From Artocarpus heterophyllus (Eukaryota; Streptophyta; Magnoliopsida; Rosales; Moraceae), in the NCBI GenBank assembly GCA_025403435.1, contig CM046347.1:26362597-26426596 (forward strand): a stretch of DNA of 64,000 nucleotides, written 5' to 3'. Below the pieces are notes generated by a model. That model worked only from the letters and a program-made list of their open reading frames with translations. It was not told where the DNA came from and searched no databases. Positions 1 through 11,887 of this stretch are shown here, piece by piece. Position numbers and translations under genes: made by a program. How positions within the stretch are numbered: position 1 is the stretch's first letter; every line of letters begins with the position of its first letter.

Positions 1-1571
1 TCACAATTTCTCTATATTAAATCATTATTAATAGAGTTAATTTTCCTAACCATGCTTCTCAATTTATAACATGTGTCAATTCATTATGTTCCTCGCCGTA
101 CAATACAAGACGAGTCCATGTCATAGTTTCATACGTGATACTCATATAATATCAGTTCAACATAGATATATATATATTGCGGCAAAACAATTAATTTTAA
201 TTCTATAAAAACCTCACAAAAGATGAGTAATAGAATCCCTACCTTTCAAGCTTATCAACAGTCTCTTAATCCTGGAATCAATTAACGTTAGCTCCATACT
301 CCCTTGATCTTGAACTCCAAGCAAAACAGATCCAGTTGTATCTCGCTGTATCTACGAAGCATCCTCTGTAGTGCTCCTCGAGCGACTATGAATGGCTAGG
401 AATGCTTCCTGGAGATCATACATTCTTGAAAACGTCATTCTGGACTCCGATACTACTGTTTGAATTGCCTCGATTCGCGTGCAGTCGGTACCGGATGATT
501 TTCATCGGAGTGGAATTTGCTCAAACGGAGGTCACCATTGCATCCAGAGCATCGAAACGAGTCAGGAGGCGGTCTCGGATCTTTGATCGGAGGTCCGGAT
601 CACAAAATCCCATTTTGGCCTTTGACCGGCCGTTGACCGGCGTTGACCACCGTTGACCGGCGTTGACCGACTTTGACCGTCGTTGACTGGCGTCAATCGG
701 GGTCCGTTGGCAGCTGGGCTCGGGCCTACCCCCCCTAAATCGACCCTTCTGAGTCCAATGGCGGGGTCAATTTCACCCAATTCTGCCTCTAACATAGCGG
801 GTCGTGAAGTACAACGTCGGTAGAAATGGATGAGCTCCGATCTTGATTCTCCGACGATGGAAACCTGAAATTGGCTGAGGGCTTTTGCTACCCATCCTCC
901 TATGAGCATTTCCCCTCATCAAATTTGAAGAAACGTGGCTGGGAAGAGCCAAAACGGAGGCTCCCGCGGCGGTTGACGGCGGCGTTGGCCGTTCTCCGGC
1001 GAAACCGGCTCCTTCCGTGCAATTGATCGAGGGGTTTTACTCCCCTTGATCCTCTGAACTCATTGGGAGGGGTGGTGTCAGTCACCTCCTCCGGCAAGGC
1101 GGAGTTCCACCATGGGGGCGGAGGTGCACGGCGGCAATAGGCGGGCGGAGCAATCCGGCGGTTGTTGAGCTGCCACCAAGGGTGGGTTTTGTTCCTCTCA
1201 TCACGGTGGTCGTGTAGGAACAAGAATCACGTCGATCGGACGTCGGACGGCAAAGATATCTCATCGGAAAGAAATGGGTTTTGCCGCCACTTTGGGCGGC
1301 GCGTGTGGTCTCCTCCGGCGGCGTTTTGGGCGGCGCGGCACCTCGTTGGACTCAGCTCGTCGAGAGCTTTCCATTGGTGCGGGAGGTGTCGAAAACGGAT
1401 GCCGAAATCTCAGACGATCTTTGAGGAGAGAGAGAGAGAATTTTTAGAGAGAGAAAGTAGAGAGAGAGAGAGTTTCGAATTATGAGAGAAATTTCTGATT
1501 TTTTTTTTATATATATACTAGGTAATTAATCTAATTACCTTAATACCCTTAGGAGAATAACGGGTGTCACA
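1..1571 (-). repeat. LTR-like repeat block, truncated by the window start
   Basis: Read on the minus strand, the block starts at 1571 with TGTGACACCCG, a common 5' end of plant Ty3/gypsy LTRs. A TATA run (about 1503-1518) follows, then a CT-rich leader (about 1420-1480), then a strongly GC-rich stretch (about 480-1400) that contrasts with the AT-rich surroundings. That order resembles U3-TATA-R-U5. No gag or pol and no primer-binding site is visible, so it may be a solo LTR or one end of an element extending left of the window. The apparent U3 is very short, so the right edge is uncertain. The small open frames here are proline/arginine-rich and look non-coding. Confidence 0.4.
621..690 (+). 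repeat. 10-bp tandem array of TTGAC (W-box) cores
   Basis: Seven consecutive 10-bp units each contain TTGAC, with consensus close to CGTTGACCGG. An eighth degenerate unit (691-700) has TCAAT. TTGAC[C/T] is the core recognised by WRKY transcription factors. The cores are spaced one helical turn apart. The array lies inside the LTR-like block, downstream of its TATA on the minus strand. Confidence 0.8.
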
Positions 1572-1758
1572 ACCCTACTACATAAATAAAAAGTATAACA
1601 TAACATTTATTTTATATACCTATGCTAAAATATAATTCCAAGAAATTAGTTATCCCTACCATTAGTATACATGTCTAATGTCAATGTTACAGTATTAAAC
1701 AAATATCATGCTATGTTTCCCACTGCTATATGTTACATCATAGTCCTGCCCCGATAGG

Positions 1759-2275
1759 CAGAGGCGGAGCCTCTTAAGGCCCAAGGGGGCAACAACCTCC
1801 TATGGGCTCAAAGGGCTTCTTTAGACTTCAGCCTATAAAAAGTTTTTTCTTATACTTTCCCCTTTAATTTGCCTCCTTGAAATTTTATAATTATAGTTTC
1901 TTATATGTATTTTTTAAAAAACATCTTATATTATATCTCAAATTTTAATTTTATGTCTGTTTATATTTTATAAAACTTTTTAAATATTTAGATTATACCT
2001 TAAAGTTAACTTTTAAGTATATTCACATATAATTCACACTTAAAATCTAAATAAAAGCAAAAACTAACTACACTACTATAGAAATTTATAATTTTGTATA
2101 CTTATAAACTTTATAAAGTAAATTAGAGTCTATTAGATTCAATTTATTTGAGAGAAGATATTAAAGGTAGAAATACATTAGAAGAAAAAATTATAAAATT
2201 TCACGGTTATTATTATTTTTTTTTAATTTGGTTTAACTTACATCCTTCCTAGAAAAAATTCTGATTCCACCCCTG
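1759..2275. mobile_element. Degenerate TIR element (CAGRGGYGGA ends)
   Basis: The left end starts CAGAGGCGGAGCC and the inverted right end reads CAGGGGTGGAATC. They agree at 9 of 13 positions and all four differences are transitions, as expected from decay of methylated cytosines. This type of end is common on non-autonomous plant DNA transposons. The interior is AT-rich with no coding potential. I saw no target-site duplication, so the family is not assigned. Confidence 0.4.
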
Positions 2276-2811
2276 TTGAATGGACCATAGAGCGCGTACC
2301 AACGTACATTGTGTGTGTGTGTGTGTCTATATATATATGGACATGATTGATATATTGATTTCCATTCAGCCATTTAATATATAGCTTCCTCTTTTTAAAA
2401 CAAAATTAAAACCACAGATCTGTAATTGAGAATAAATTAATAAGAAAATTTGATAAGAATTCAGAAGGTTTGTCTGTTATTAAGATCTAGAGAAACCATG
2501 ATTACAAAGTACGTTTATTTATTGTTACTAATTGCATCTACAAACAAATGAACCAACAATAAAGTTAGCCTACTCCCACAAGTGAAAAACTACATATAGC
2601 GATCACTTGCAAAGAATCTCCCTTTTCTTTCCTCCCATGCAATAATTCTAAATGAATCTCAATCTTCCAGCTGCGTATTCACAGTTAAAAAAAAAAACAA
2701 CAACAAATAGCCAAAATAATAATAATAATAATAAAGATAGCTATCCTACTAATTCTCCATGAAATTAAAAAAAAAATCATTAAACCCTAATAATTTGTTT
2801 CCTTCTTTTGA
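2276..2811. other. Downstream flank of the AP2 gene
   Basis: AT-rich sequence with a (GT)n/(AT)n microsatellite near 2311-2338 and an (AAT)n run near 2716-2735. It contains the likely 3' UTR of the minus-strand AP2 gene. I could not pick a polyadenylation site with confidence. Confidence 0.5.
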
Positions 2812-5421
2812 TTAAGCGTCATCAAAATCGCTAGGAAACAGAGGCTGCAAGAACGAATTGAGCTCGCTGAAGATACCATCATCCCCATCAGTAAAAGTAG
2901 TAGAATCTTGGCATTGATGGTCATCGAAGTAAGTCCGCACATCCTCGGGAAACAAGCATGGCGGGGCCTCCAACTCTGGCAGCGGTGGCGGAGGGGAGGG
3001 AGATGGCGGGCAGTGATCAGCGGCGGACGTCATCTCCATCATCTCCTTGAACTTCGACGATTGAAGAAGGAGACCTAGGGCTGAAGTGGCTGTGGAAGGC
3101 CGCGATTGCTGAGCGATTAGGGTTTCGCCAACGTTGCATGATGCAACTTGTTGAATGTTGTGGAAGAAATTACCTAGCCCTAGTTGATCATCGTCTTGGT
3201 TAAGTAGGTTTTGGGCTTTATTAGTACCATCAGAGTTTACATTAGGGTTTGGAAGTCCAAAGTTTTCGCTAATATGGTTGTGAGTAGAAATAGTACTGTT
3301 AGGTTTCAACCACTTGATGTAGCGGCTGAGGTCAAAGTTGGTGACGGCATTGAGTCCGCGGTACTCGATCGCCGCCATGTCATATGCTGCTGCGGCTTCT
3401 TCTTGCGTGGCTGCAAAAATTTTATTTTGAGGTTGTTGATTAATTAGTTAGAATATATATATATTAAGAGATTTTTTCAATCAAATTATGTATTAGAAAA
3501 TGTAAATGGTCAAAGGGTTGGGAAAATAATGGTTGGGGTTTGGTGGACTTTGGCCATCTAACTTATCTCCAGTTTGATAGTATAAAAGGGCATTTCCTAG
3601 GTTAAGTAAAGCATATTACTAAAATATTTTCATAAAAATGTATATATGCAAAATACACACGCTTTTAACTAATTTAAACACAGTAGGCTTGACAAATACA
3701 AGCTGAACTTCTTCTTCTTCTTTTTTTTATTTTTTTTAATAAATTAGTAGTTTTGTCACGGAACTTTTATTTATGGTACTGTTCGTCACGTCATAAGTAC
3801 AATGTCAACGGAGTTTTGGAAACTATAGACCCATTAATAATTACGTACCATATGTCCCAAGATAGAGATATTTGTTCCCAAAGACTCTGCCAATTCGAGC
3901 TTCCCATCTTCCATTGTGATGATGTCTGCAATTTGAAATTATTACCACCGAAAAAAATTCGAATTAATTAAAGTGCTAATCGTACATCAAATCAATGCTA
4001 CAACAAAAAATTAGGCAAGTGTGTTGACAAATACATAAAACTTGTGGCAAGCATAATCTAACAATAAAATTACACCTAATTTCATCACAAGATAAAGAGT
4101 TAAAATCTCTTTACCTAGGTTCAAAAAATTAAAAAAAATATATCTAAATTATCTACATTTCCAATTAAAAATATACCTTGCAACACCTCTATATTTTGAA
4201 ACTCCACGAGAGAAACCACTGCTTTTTCTGTAATTTAAGTTTAGCACTAATTAATAATGAATAATGCCTAATCATCAAATGTAAAAGGAATTTTTTTTTT
4301 AACATCTTCTTCATATATATATATATATATATAAATTGAAATCAAATATACTAGATAATTTGGAAAATGCGTACCTTCTTAGTGATCCAATATACTCCTC
4401 TCTAGCCACACCTTCCATTTCTTTCAGTTCTTTGTCATAAGTTGATAACTAGAGTTTTAAATGCAGATAATTAATCGATTTTTAAGATTAATATTCCATC
4501 TAATTAAGCTTTCATGATATTATAAAAAAAAGAACTTAGACAAATTTCCCCAAAAAAAAAAAAACAAAACAAAACAAAAGAAACGGTTACCGGAAAATTG
4601 AGGATGGTGTCATGACCCCAGTACTTGAGTGCTGCCAAGTCATACGCATGAGCTGCAGCTTCCTCATCATCATATGCACCTGAACAAACAATGATCAACT
4701 CCACAAACATCCTCTTAAAATAAAATTCAAACAACAAACTTAATAATTTTGTTTTTTTTTTTGGTCATAATTTCGTGCATATATGTACATAGAATTCAAA
4801 AACAGCATACCGAGATAAACTGCATGTGGAGTACATGAGCATTTCACCAAATTCCACCGTCACCAGCACATATCCCCAAAAACAAAGAAGAAAAAAGAAA
4901 AAAATTGGAAATACCCATCAATAATTTGCCTCCAATGTTAATGTAAAACATCTATAGATTAAGTTTTACTGAAAATAGTAAAGCTTAACCTTGGCGTCCC
5001 TTCTTGTTCTGTGACTCATTCCAGCAGTTTTTATCCCACAAATGAGCTTCATATCGGCCAGTCCATCGATGCCTAAAAAGTTTATTAAAACCATACAAAT
5101 CACAATACCCAAAAAAAACCCCATTTACAAACACAGAAAATAAAACAAAAAATTAACAAAAACAACAAAAAGGGGGTGTTTGTATATATATATAGATATA
5201 TATATATGTATGTATATATGTATTATAACTCATCAAATTAAGATAACCAACCTAGTTACACCTCGATAAATGGAACTGCGTTGAGGAGGAGAATCTCTGG
5301 GGACACTCCTCCTGGTTCTTTTCACTTTCTGAACACCACTACGAGTACTAGAGCTGTTAGCACCGTTATTGTTGTGATTGTTTTTGGTCATGCTCTGGTT
5401 CTGCTGTGATAACTTCGCCAT
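2812..5421 (-). CDS. Double-AP2 domain transcription factor, WRI3/WRI4-like
   Basis: Eight exons (high to low): 5421-5252, 5072-4990, 4819-4811 (9 bp), 4679-4591, 4448-4375, 4227-4177, 3925-3849, 3410-2812. All introns are GT-AG; the total is 1152 nt, giving 383 residues. The start is the ATG at 5421; the frame also runs back through a TTG that is not a plausible plant start. AP2 repeat 1 spans about 51-117 (YRGVTR, then [35 protein letters not shown]) and repeat 2 about 153-211 ([27 protein letters not shown]). The linker and the acidic tail with FPEDVRTYF match the WRI3/WRI4 subgroup of the AP2 family rather than WRI1. Known members bind AW-box promoters and activate fatty-acid synthesis genes for cutin and wax. 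The N-terminus carries a basic KVKRTRR stretch, a likely nuclear localisation signal. No break is visible. Subgroup assignment is from remembered motifs; WRI3 and WRI4 are not separable here. Confidence 0.93.
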
Positions 5422-6187
5422 CAAGAGAAAAAAAAATATATAGTATTAAATAAATAGTAATATTAATGTTGTATAAATCAACTTTGGATGAGAAAATATT
5501 GGCGATAGGAAAGGAAGAGATATGTATTCGAATAAAATGGACATGGTATGACTTGGTCCTCCAAAGAGGAGGCTTTTAAAGGGGATCATAGTATTTAGTA
5601 GAGAAAAATGAAAAATAAATAAATAAATAATTATTAATATTGATGTGGTCGGAAAAGTGTGGGCTGGCATTGATTACACGCTAAATGGCCGGCAAATTAG
5701 GACTAATTATGAATTGTTCTGTCATGGCCGTCTTTTCCGGCCAATGTGCTTATCTTCTCTTTTTGTCTTCTTTTGCTAACTTTGTGTTATGTGCTGTTAC
5801 GGGCAATTATATTAAAAATCCATTTGATGAATCCATTTCTGTCCCGATCTGATAAAGCTAGCTGATTACATGGTCACTTTTTGGGTCACTAGTTTTCTTG
5901 TGGTAGCACAATTATAATGTGTGGAAAAATTTACAACAACGTTGGTAGTTGAGACGATCAATATATCATCAATAAGACCCAATTGGCAATACCATGCATG
6001 ACCAATGTCTAATATATCACTTAGTTCATAACACCCCATGTCAGTTTATAGGTTATTATTCTTGAAATAATTCCTACATTAATAAATACTCAAATATTGT
6101 ATCTGAATATCTTTAGACTATAATCTATATACTTATATATATATAGAAGAGATTGAATTATTATTATTATTATTATTATTATTAGTT
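5422..6187. other. Upstream region of the AP2 gene
   Basis: Contains the 5' leader and presumably the promoter of the minus-strand AP2 gene. A TTTAAAA motif (minus strand, about 5575-5582) is the only weak TATA-like candidate. If transcription starts there, a short upstream open frame (ATG near 5542 on the minus strand) could precede the main start. A (TTA)n microsatellite lies near 6159-6183. No gene is seen. Confidence 0.4.
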
Positions 6188-6325
6188 TCACTTCAACCAA
6201 GTATATATTCCAATAGTACACATCACTCAATTCTTTTTTAAGTTAAAATACAATGGTCAATATTTATTAATATGGCTTATGTATTCTCTCACACCTCGCA
6301 CTTCAATCTTGTTTGTTATTTTATT
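6188..6325 (+). repeat. Direct repeat copy 1 (about 130 bp)
   Basis: Shares an extended, gapped similarity with 9222-9347 in the same orientation. Both copies contain CAACCAAGTA, CACATCACTCAATT, TGGTCAA, ATATGGCTTAT or ACATGGCTTAT, and CTTCAATCTT in the same order. Function unknown; probably a dispersed repeat, or the ends of a decayed element. Confidence 0.6.
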
Positions 6326-6502
6326 TTATTTTTTACATTAGCTTTATATATACACACATATATAATACTGTCTATATTGGTGCATAAGATAGAATAACAT
6401 TAGATAAGATAATTTTAGATGATTAGATTGAAATGTATTGGAAAAAGATAGGATAAAATTTTAGCTAATCTAATCCTATGTTTGGTGTTGTGTTATTAAG
6501 AT

Positions 6503-6676
6503 ATGGCCTTTTTGCAATTTTTTCAAAATTAAGGTCAAATTATAATTTTTTTAAAAAATTATAAGTACAAAAATATAATTATTAAAATATTTTTGTCAAA
6601 AAAATTACAATTTGACCTCTTATTTTTAGAAATTATAATTTGACCTTAAATTTATAAATTTTTTGAAATAGGTCAT
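6503..6676. mobile_element. AT-rich MITE with long terminal inverted repeats
   Basis: The left arm starts ATGGCCTTTTT and leads into AAGGTCAAATTATAATTT. The inverted right arm starts ATGACCTATTT and leads into the same AAGGTCAAATTATAATTT, so the terminal repeats are roughly 45 bp with small gaps. A further inverted copy sits inside (about 6598-6618). There is no coding sequence and no clear target duplication. Confidence 0.5.
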
Positions 6677-9221
6677 TGAAATTTTTTACAAGGTATAAAG
6701 ATTTTGTTCAATCTCATGCTTCAGCGAGGAATTGCCTAATCCCTAAGGAAGAATTCAAGTATGGACTGAATAAGAACTTATACAATCCAGTTCTTTAAAA
6801 ATGAAGCAAATACCTTCAAATAAAAAAAATAAGAAAACTATAAAAACTCAAAAGAACTTTAAACTATGGGTTTTGATAAGAAAAAATGTTTAGAATATCC
6901 TTAAAATTGTTTTTTTGTGTGTGTTTCTGTTTTTATTTTCTTCTTGTTTATTGATAGTTTTGTTAGATAAATGTCATTAAAACAAGTGACATGGTTACAA
7001 TGGACATATTTCTAAAAAAAATAAAATAGATTTTTCATTATATGTATGCATGTTTTTTGGATACTTTATAAATATTATTAACACTCTATAATTATCTATG
7101 TAATCTTAAATAATGTGTATAAATGTTATGTATAGAAAGATAATATTTAAAGATAATAATTTAAATAGTCAGTAATATATAACTAGTTATTCATTAAAGT
7201 GTGTAATCTTTAATTGAGAATTACTACTATAGGTCATTTCCATTTAGAATGAACAGTCTTGTCTGAATCATTAATCTAGTGAGTCATTAAATAAGTGCAT
7301 TGTACATAATATGATTGCGTAGGCTTAGACATGATGTGATATGAATTATGACGACCCTAACTATGTGATCGTTACTTTAACTACTAAACATATATTTATT
7401 AAGATTACTTAATTTTGTGAAACATTTTTTTTACCAATTTAAATAAACTTACTAATTAATTTTAATTAAACTATTTTATTGCAACAAAAATCATAATATT
7501 ACATAATTGAAAAGTCATAACTATCAAAAATTACTTGCTGAATTAAATGTGAGCGGTATCCATTCCCCATCTCTACTTGATTATCAGCCATTGTGCCACA
7601 ATTTATCATGCATTATTTGCAGGTTGCTTACCTAAAATATAAATACACTTGGATAAGCTTTCGCTTAGTAAGTAGGAACTATATCTCATAAACAATTTAG
7701 AATACACATAATATTATGCTTATTTATGATCATGTCTTATTAAATCTATGGGCTTGAAGGTTCACATCGGTTGTATGCAATCATTGGAAAGTTAGGGTTT
7801 GCAAGCTCCCTAATAGCACTGTGATCTAAATGCTTATACAGAAACATAAGCCTTATAGGTCAAGAGGTTGGTATGACACTCAAACTTAATTTGTTCTTAT
7901 TGGTTTGATTGGACTTATTAGTGAGTATTCAGTATGACTTGGCATCGCATACTATAAAATAAGGCATGAACATGAATTTATATTTTTATAAAAAATGTTA
8001 AACATTTCATTTGGAATTATTCTTATTGTAGGCAAGATTCCTACGTGCCTGTTTTTCAACGGCTAGGATTCATTACTTGCTAAGATTTTCTATCCTCTAC
8101 TGCTAAGTTTTGTAGAAGAATACCTACTAAAAGGGTAAGATTAACTTGTCTTATGCTATATTATTTAGCATAATCATAAGTAAATTAATCCTTTCTTAGA
8201 ACACATATAGTTCCTTTATTAAGGGATCATAAAAATCATTATTTTTTGTAAGAATTGGTTGATTAAATCCTCATAATTTAGTTTTTCTTAATTGCCCTGA
8301 CTTATTCATGCTAAGGTTGATAATTAATCAATTTAATAAGTAATTAATTATTTTATCTTTACACTAAGTCTAAATAATTTAATTACTTAATTTTAATAAT
8401 TAATTAACTTTCTTATCCATAAGCTAAATTCGAAATAAGCATTACCTTATTACACTTACTAAGCTCATAATAGTGTTAAGGCCCATTCAGTCTACACGTA
8501 TTCTTAAGGCATTCCATACATTATATAGCAAGAATATAAATCCGAGAGGGGCTTTTGAACTAGTACGGGTATTAGGCATATATTTAACGTCATGATGTTT
8601 TGGGCCTAACATAAAAATTTGCTTTAAAATTCATTAAAAGACCGTTAAAATTTGAAGAAAAACCATATAACTAAAGTTTCGAGTTAAAAATCATATTCTA
8701 ATATAACATCCGAATTTGATATAAACTATAGATTCATACAGTATTTCGATTGCTACAATTTCTCTATTGGTTGTAAATTAAAATTCTATCACTAAACGAG
8801 CATTTTGTCTGAAAACTAACACCAATAGGTACTTTTTGGTTAGTTTTAAAAGTCACCATAAAACTATATGTTAGACACAATTTTCTTAAAATTTTTCTTC
8901 ACAAAAGCTTCTCATTTTAACGAGATCTAAAACTTTTGTGTTTAACAAGTTTTATAAAAATTTTGGTTAGACACGAACTACTTTTGCTATTTTCACTAAT
9001 TTTGGTTTCAAAACTAGCAAGTTTTAGATTTTTTCCTCTTTTACTTGAGGATAATTGATCATTTTAAAGCTCAAAATTAACTATTAATAAATCTAATTTG
9101 AAGGCAAGGTAAAACCTGAAAGTAAAATATTTGAATAAACCTAGAATACGGGACATAAAGGTTAATTTCTAATTTATATCATTAATATATATAAAAGGAA
9201 GAATAAGGTAGTATGTTTTTG
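6677..9221. other. AT-rich spacer, no gene seen
   Basis: No open frame with recognisable content on either strand. Scattered tracts (for example about 7740-8200) have the texture of decayed retrotransposon leader or LTR DNA, but I could not identify a family, paired ends or a primer-binding site. Confidence 0.4.
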
Positions 9222-9347
9222 TTTTTCAACCAAGTAATCCAATGGTCCACATCACTCAATTTTTTGTTACTTTAAATACATGGTCAAGATTTATTCACAT
9301 GGCTTATTTATTTTCTCATGCCTCGTACTTCAATCTTATTCATTTAT
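9222..9347 (+). repeat. Direct repeat copy 2 (about 125 bp)
   Basis: Partner of 6188-6325, same orientation, about 3.0 kb downstream, with many substitutions and small indels. The sequence just upstream (tatatataaaaggaag) also resembles the stretch preceding copy 1. Confidence 0.6.
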
Positions 9348-9733
9348 TATAGAGAATACCTCCTTTTATACTTCAATCAAAGGATATATTTCACTTCTCA
9401 CTCTTTAATAACTTTATTATTTATACTAAGAAATGGCAGTCACTTATTTTCTTCACCTTGAGTTTAATCAAGAAAGCAAACTACGCACCTCTACTTTTCA
9501 TCTAAGGGAACAAATAATTCCATTTCATGCACAAAACATTTATTATTAATTTGTAAAATTAAATATATATATGTAGCACTAAATGTAAGCCTGATCTCCT
9601 TGTCAAGTTATAGATGGCTGATAATTGTAATAAAAGTTCATAAGAAAAAAGTTCTTATCTTCATTGAAAGAATATTTTATTAAAAATATTTTGCCTTAGA
9701 GATTATAGAAAAATAAGTAACCAAAATAAGAAA

Positions 9734-9769
<36 letters not shown>

Positions 9770-11754
9770 GTACAATTAAATCTTCTAATCCAAATTTTAT
9801 AATTTCATCTATGTATTCATTACAAAATATGCATGCTACTAAAACTTTTTATATATATTTTTTTTCCAATCCAAAGTTGATAAAAAAATTCTGATAAGTA
9901 AGTTTTTATGTCTAAATTTCTTAAGAGTTCTGAGGTAAAAAAATGTGACAACCAGAAACACATGACTAAGGTACGTGCCAATGCTAGTATAAGTAGAATG
10001 TTGAACCATCTTATAAAATTATGATAATATTTAAGTGTGGCTACAGCCTGCAAGCTCTTGATACTTTACCAAATGAATCTTAGGTTCGAATTGTCCTATT
10101 ATAGAGGCCAGAACATACGTTGTTGTAATGTCTCAATATTACATGATACTCATGATCTAGCTCTTTTCCTTGTAACATTTTTAGCTTCAAGCCAAAAAAA
10201 CCCTATAAGATGTGATTATAAAAGAATCATAGCTTTAAAAAACAAAAGATTAATAGTTAATTAATTGATTAATTAAGTTGTCACATCATCAAATGCTTTT
10301 GTAATTTTATGGTGGTTATATATCCATAAACCTGGCAAGCCAGCTGCACAAAATTCTGGCCAGACAACTCACACGTACCCATGCTCTTTGGAGGCTCAGC
10401 AATATATTTACACAATCAGCCAAAACTGTGAATGATATACTAATAATATAAATTTACTACATACATAATTATACTTCTAGCGATGGAGCTAAGATTTATT
10501 AACAGGAGGTCAAATTTTTTATCAAAATTATACTAATATGTGTATAATATTGTTTTCGAAATTAACCATGGCCTTGCAACATAAATTAGTATATTGACAG
10601 TGACTTTTACCCACAGTTGCTTGTGTGGGTCCCACCTTTCATTTATGGCAAGTTTTTTTTCTAAATAAATTGTGAAACATAATTTAATATTTGGGTAAAA
10701 TTGTTGCTTCTGCTTACATGTCATAGGGTTAAAAAATGACAGAAGTCTTCTAGTATTTGTCGTTTTTTCTTATGTTTCTCAGGAAAAATTAATAGCCTTG
10801 TTTTGTTTATAATTGGATGGATAAAACAATACAAAAGACGGTTGCAACAAAAATTTTAATTTTCCAGAATTGAAACAAAACATATAATTGAAATAACAAA
10901 TACAAAAAATACTTTAATTTTCTCGAATTGAAAACAAACATATAATTGAAACAAAACAAAAAAAGATGAAACAAAATGCGCAACTATGCTCGCAAAAGGG
11001 CTTTTGATCGCAAATCACTGTGCCCAATGGGTTTTCACTGCTGACGCAACTCTGGCAAGGCTGTTGACGCGACCGAAGACTAAAATATGTCTTTGCGTTT
11101 TGAGTGTATAAAATATTCCGTATAATCAGTTATCCTAATCGTTGAGCATAGAGAATACAAAAGCATCGATAAACAAAAGATTGAACCTTACATAGGATGC
11201 GTTTTGAGAATACTAGTTACTCCGTAATATTAATCATCCCTTTATTAGAATCAATGAATATAAAAGTTTTAACAACAATATGCCACAAAATACATAACAT
11301 TTTTTTACAACACATGTTAACAAACAAATAAACACACAAAAGATTACATGGAGAAGACCCATTATTAGTGCTTTTTTAGTGTGTAGATATGTTTTAACAT
11401 ATTTTTAGTAATTTTTAAAAATGTTTCTAGTTATTAAATATTGTATCTTGTATAAAACCGTTAAGGCTAACAAGTGTTTAAGCAGCATTTATGCTTTTTT
11501 TTTTTTGGTTTTCATTAGTTTTTATTTAGTTTTCTGTTGAATAACTATGTAAAAATATTTTATTTAATTTTAGTAATTTTCTTTTCTAAAATAATTAATT
11601 TCTCTGAATTTGTTTTTAGAAATCATAAAATGAATAGAATTTATAAGATTTTCTTTGCAACATAGATTTGTTTGCTTTTTTATTTTATTCATTTGGCTAT
11701 GACTCTTCCAAGTTTTAAACGGGATAACTTTTCTTTATTATAAAAAAGCTAGGC
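9348..11754. other. AT-rich spacer with microsatellite and short tandem duplication
   Basis: Contains an (AT)n tract at about 9738-9766. An imperfect tandem duplication of about 57 bp (about 10848-10903 and 10904-10962) has AATTGAAA and ACATATAATTGAAA in each unit. No gene is seen. Confidence 0.5.
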
Positions 11755-11887
11755 CAAGTTTATTTTTTTTAAATAACTATATTAAAAAAAAAAAAAAGCT
11801 AGGGGACCAGGTTTTTTTTTTTTTGAAGCTACTATATTAAAAAAAAAAGCTATGGGGGCCACGGCCCTCCCGCGGCCCCTTCCCTGG
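11755..11887. repeat. Transposon end with internal duplication
   Basis: A poly(A)/poly(T)-rich segment is partly duplicated: ACTATATTAAAAAAAA followed by AGCTAGG, then again followed by AGCTATGG. It ends in a GC-rich tip (CCACGGCCCTCCCGCGG) that resembles the GC-rich ends of common non-autonomous plant transposons. The other end was not located. Confidence 0.3.

Noticed and set aside
562..1485. Overlapping open frames in the GC-rich block
   Set aside because: Open frames are expected by chance in GC-rich DNA; several overlap on both strands and none has a domain.
5419..5424. Upstream TTG as start of the AP2 protein
   Set aside because: Plant genes start at ATG; the ATG at 5421 follows immediately and gives a family-typical N-terminus.
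10083..10093. GGTTCGAATTG as a possible tRNA T-arm/B box
   Set aside because: No matching cloverleaf, A box or acceptor stem could be drawn around it.
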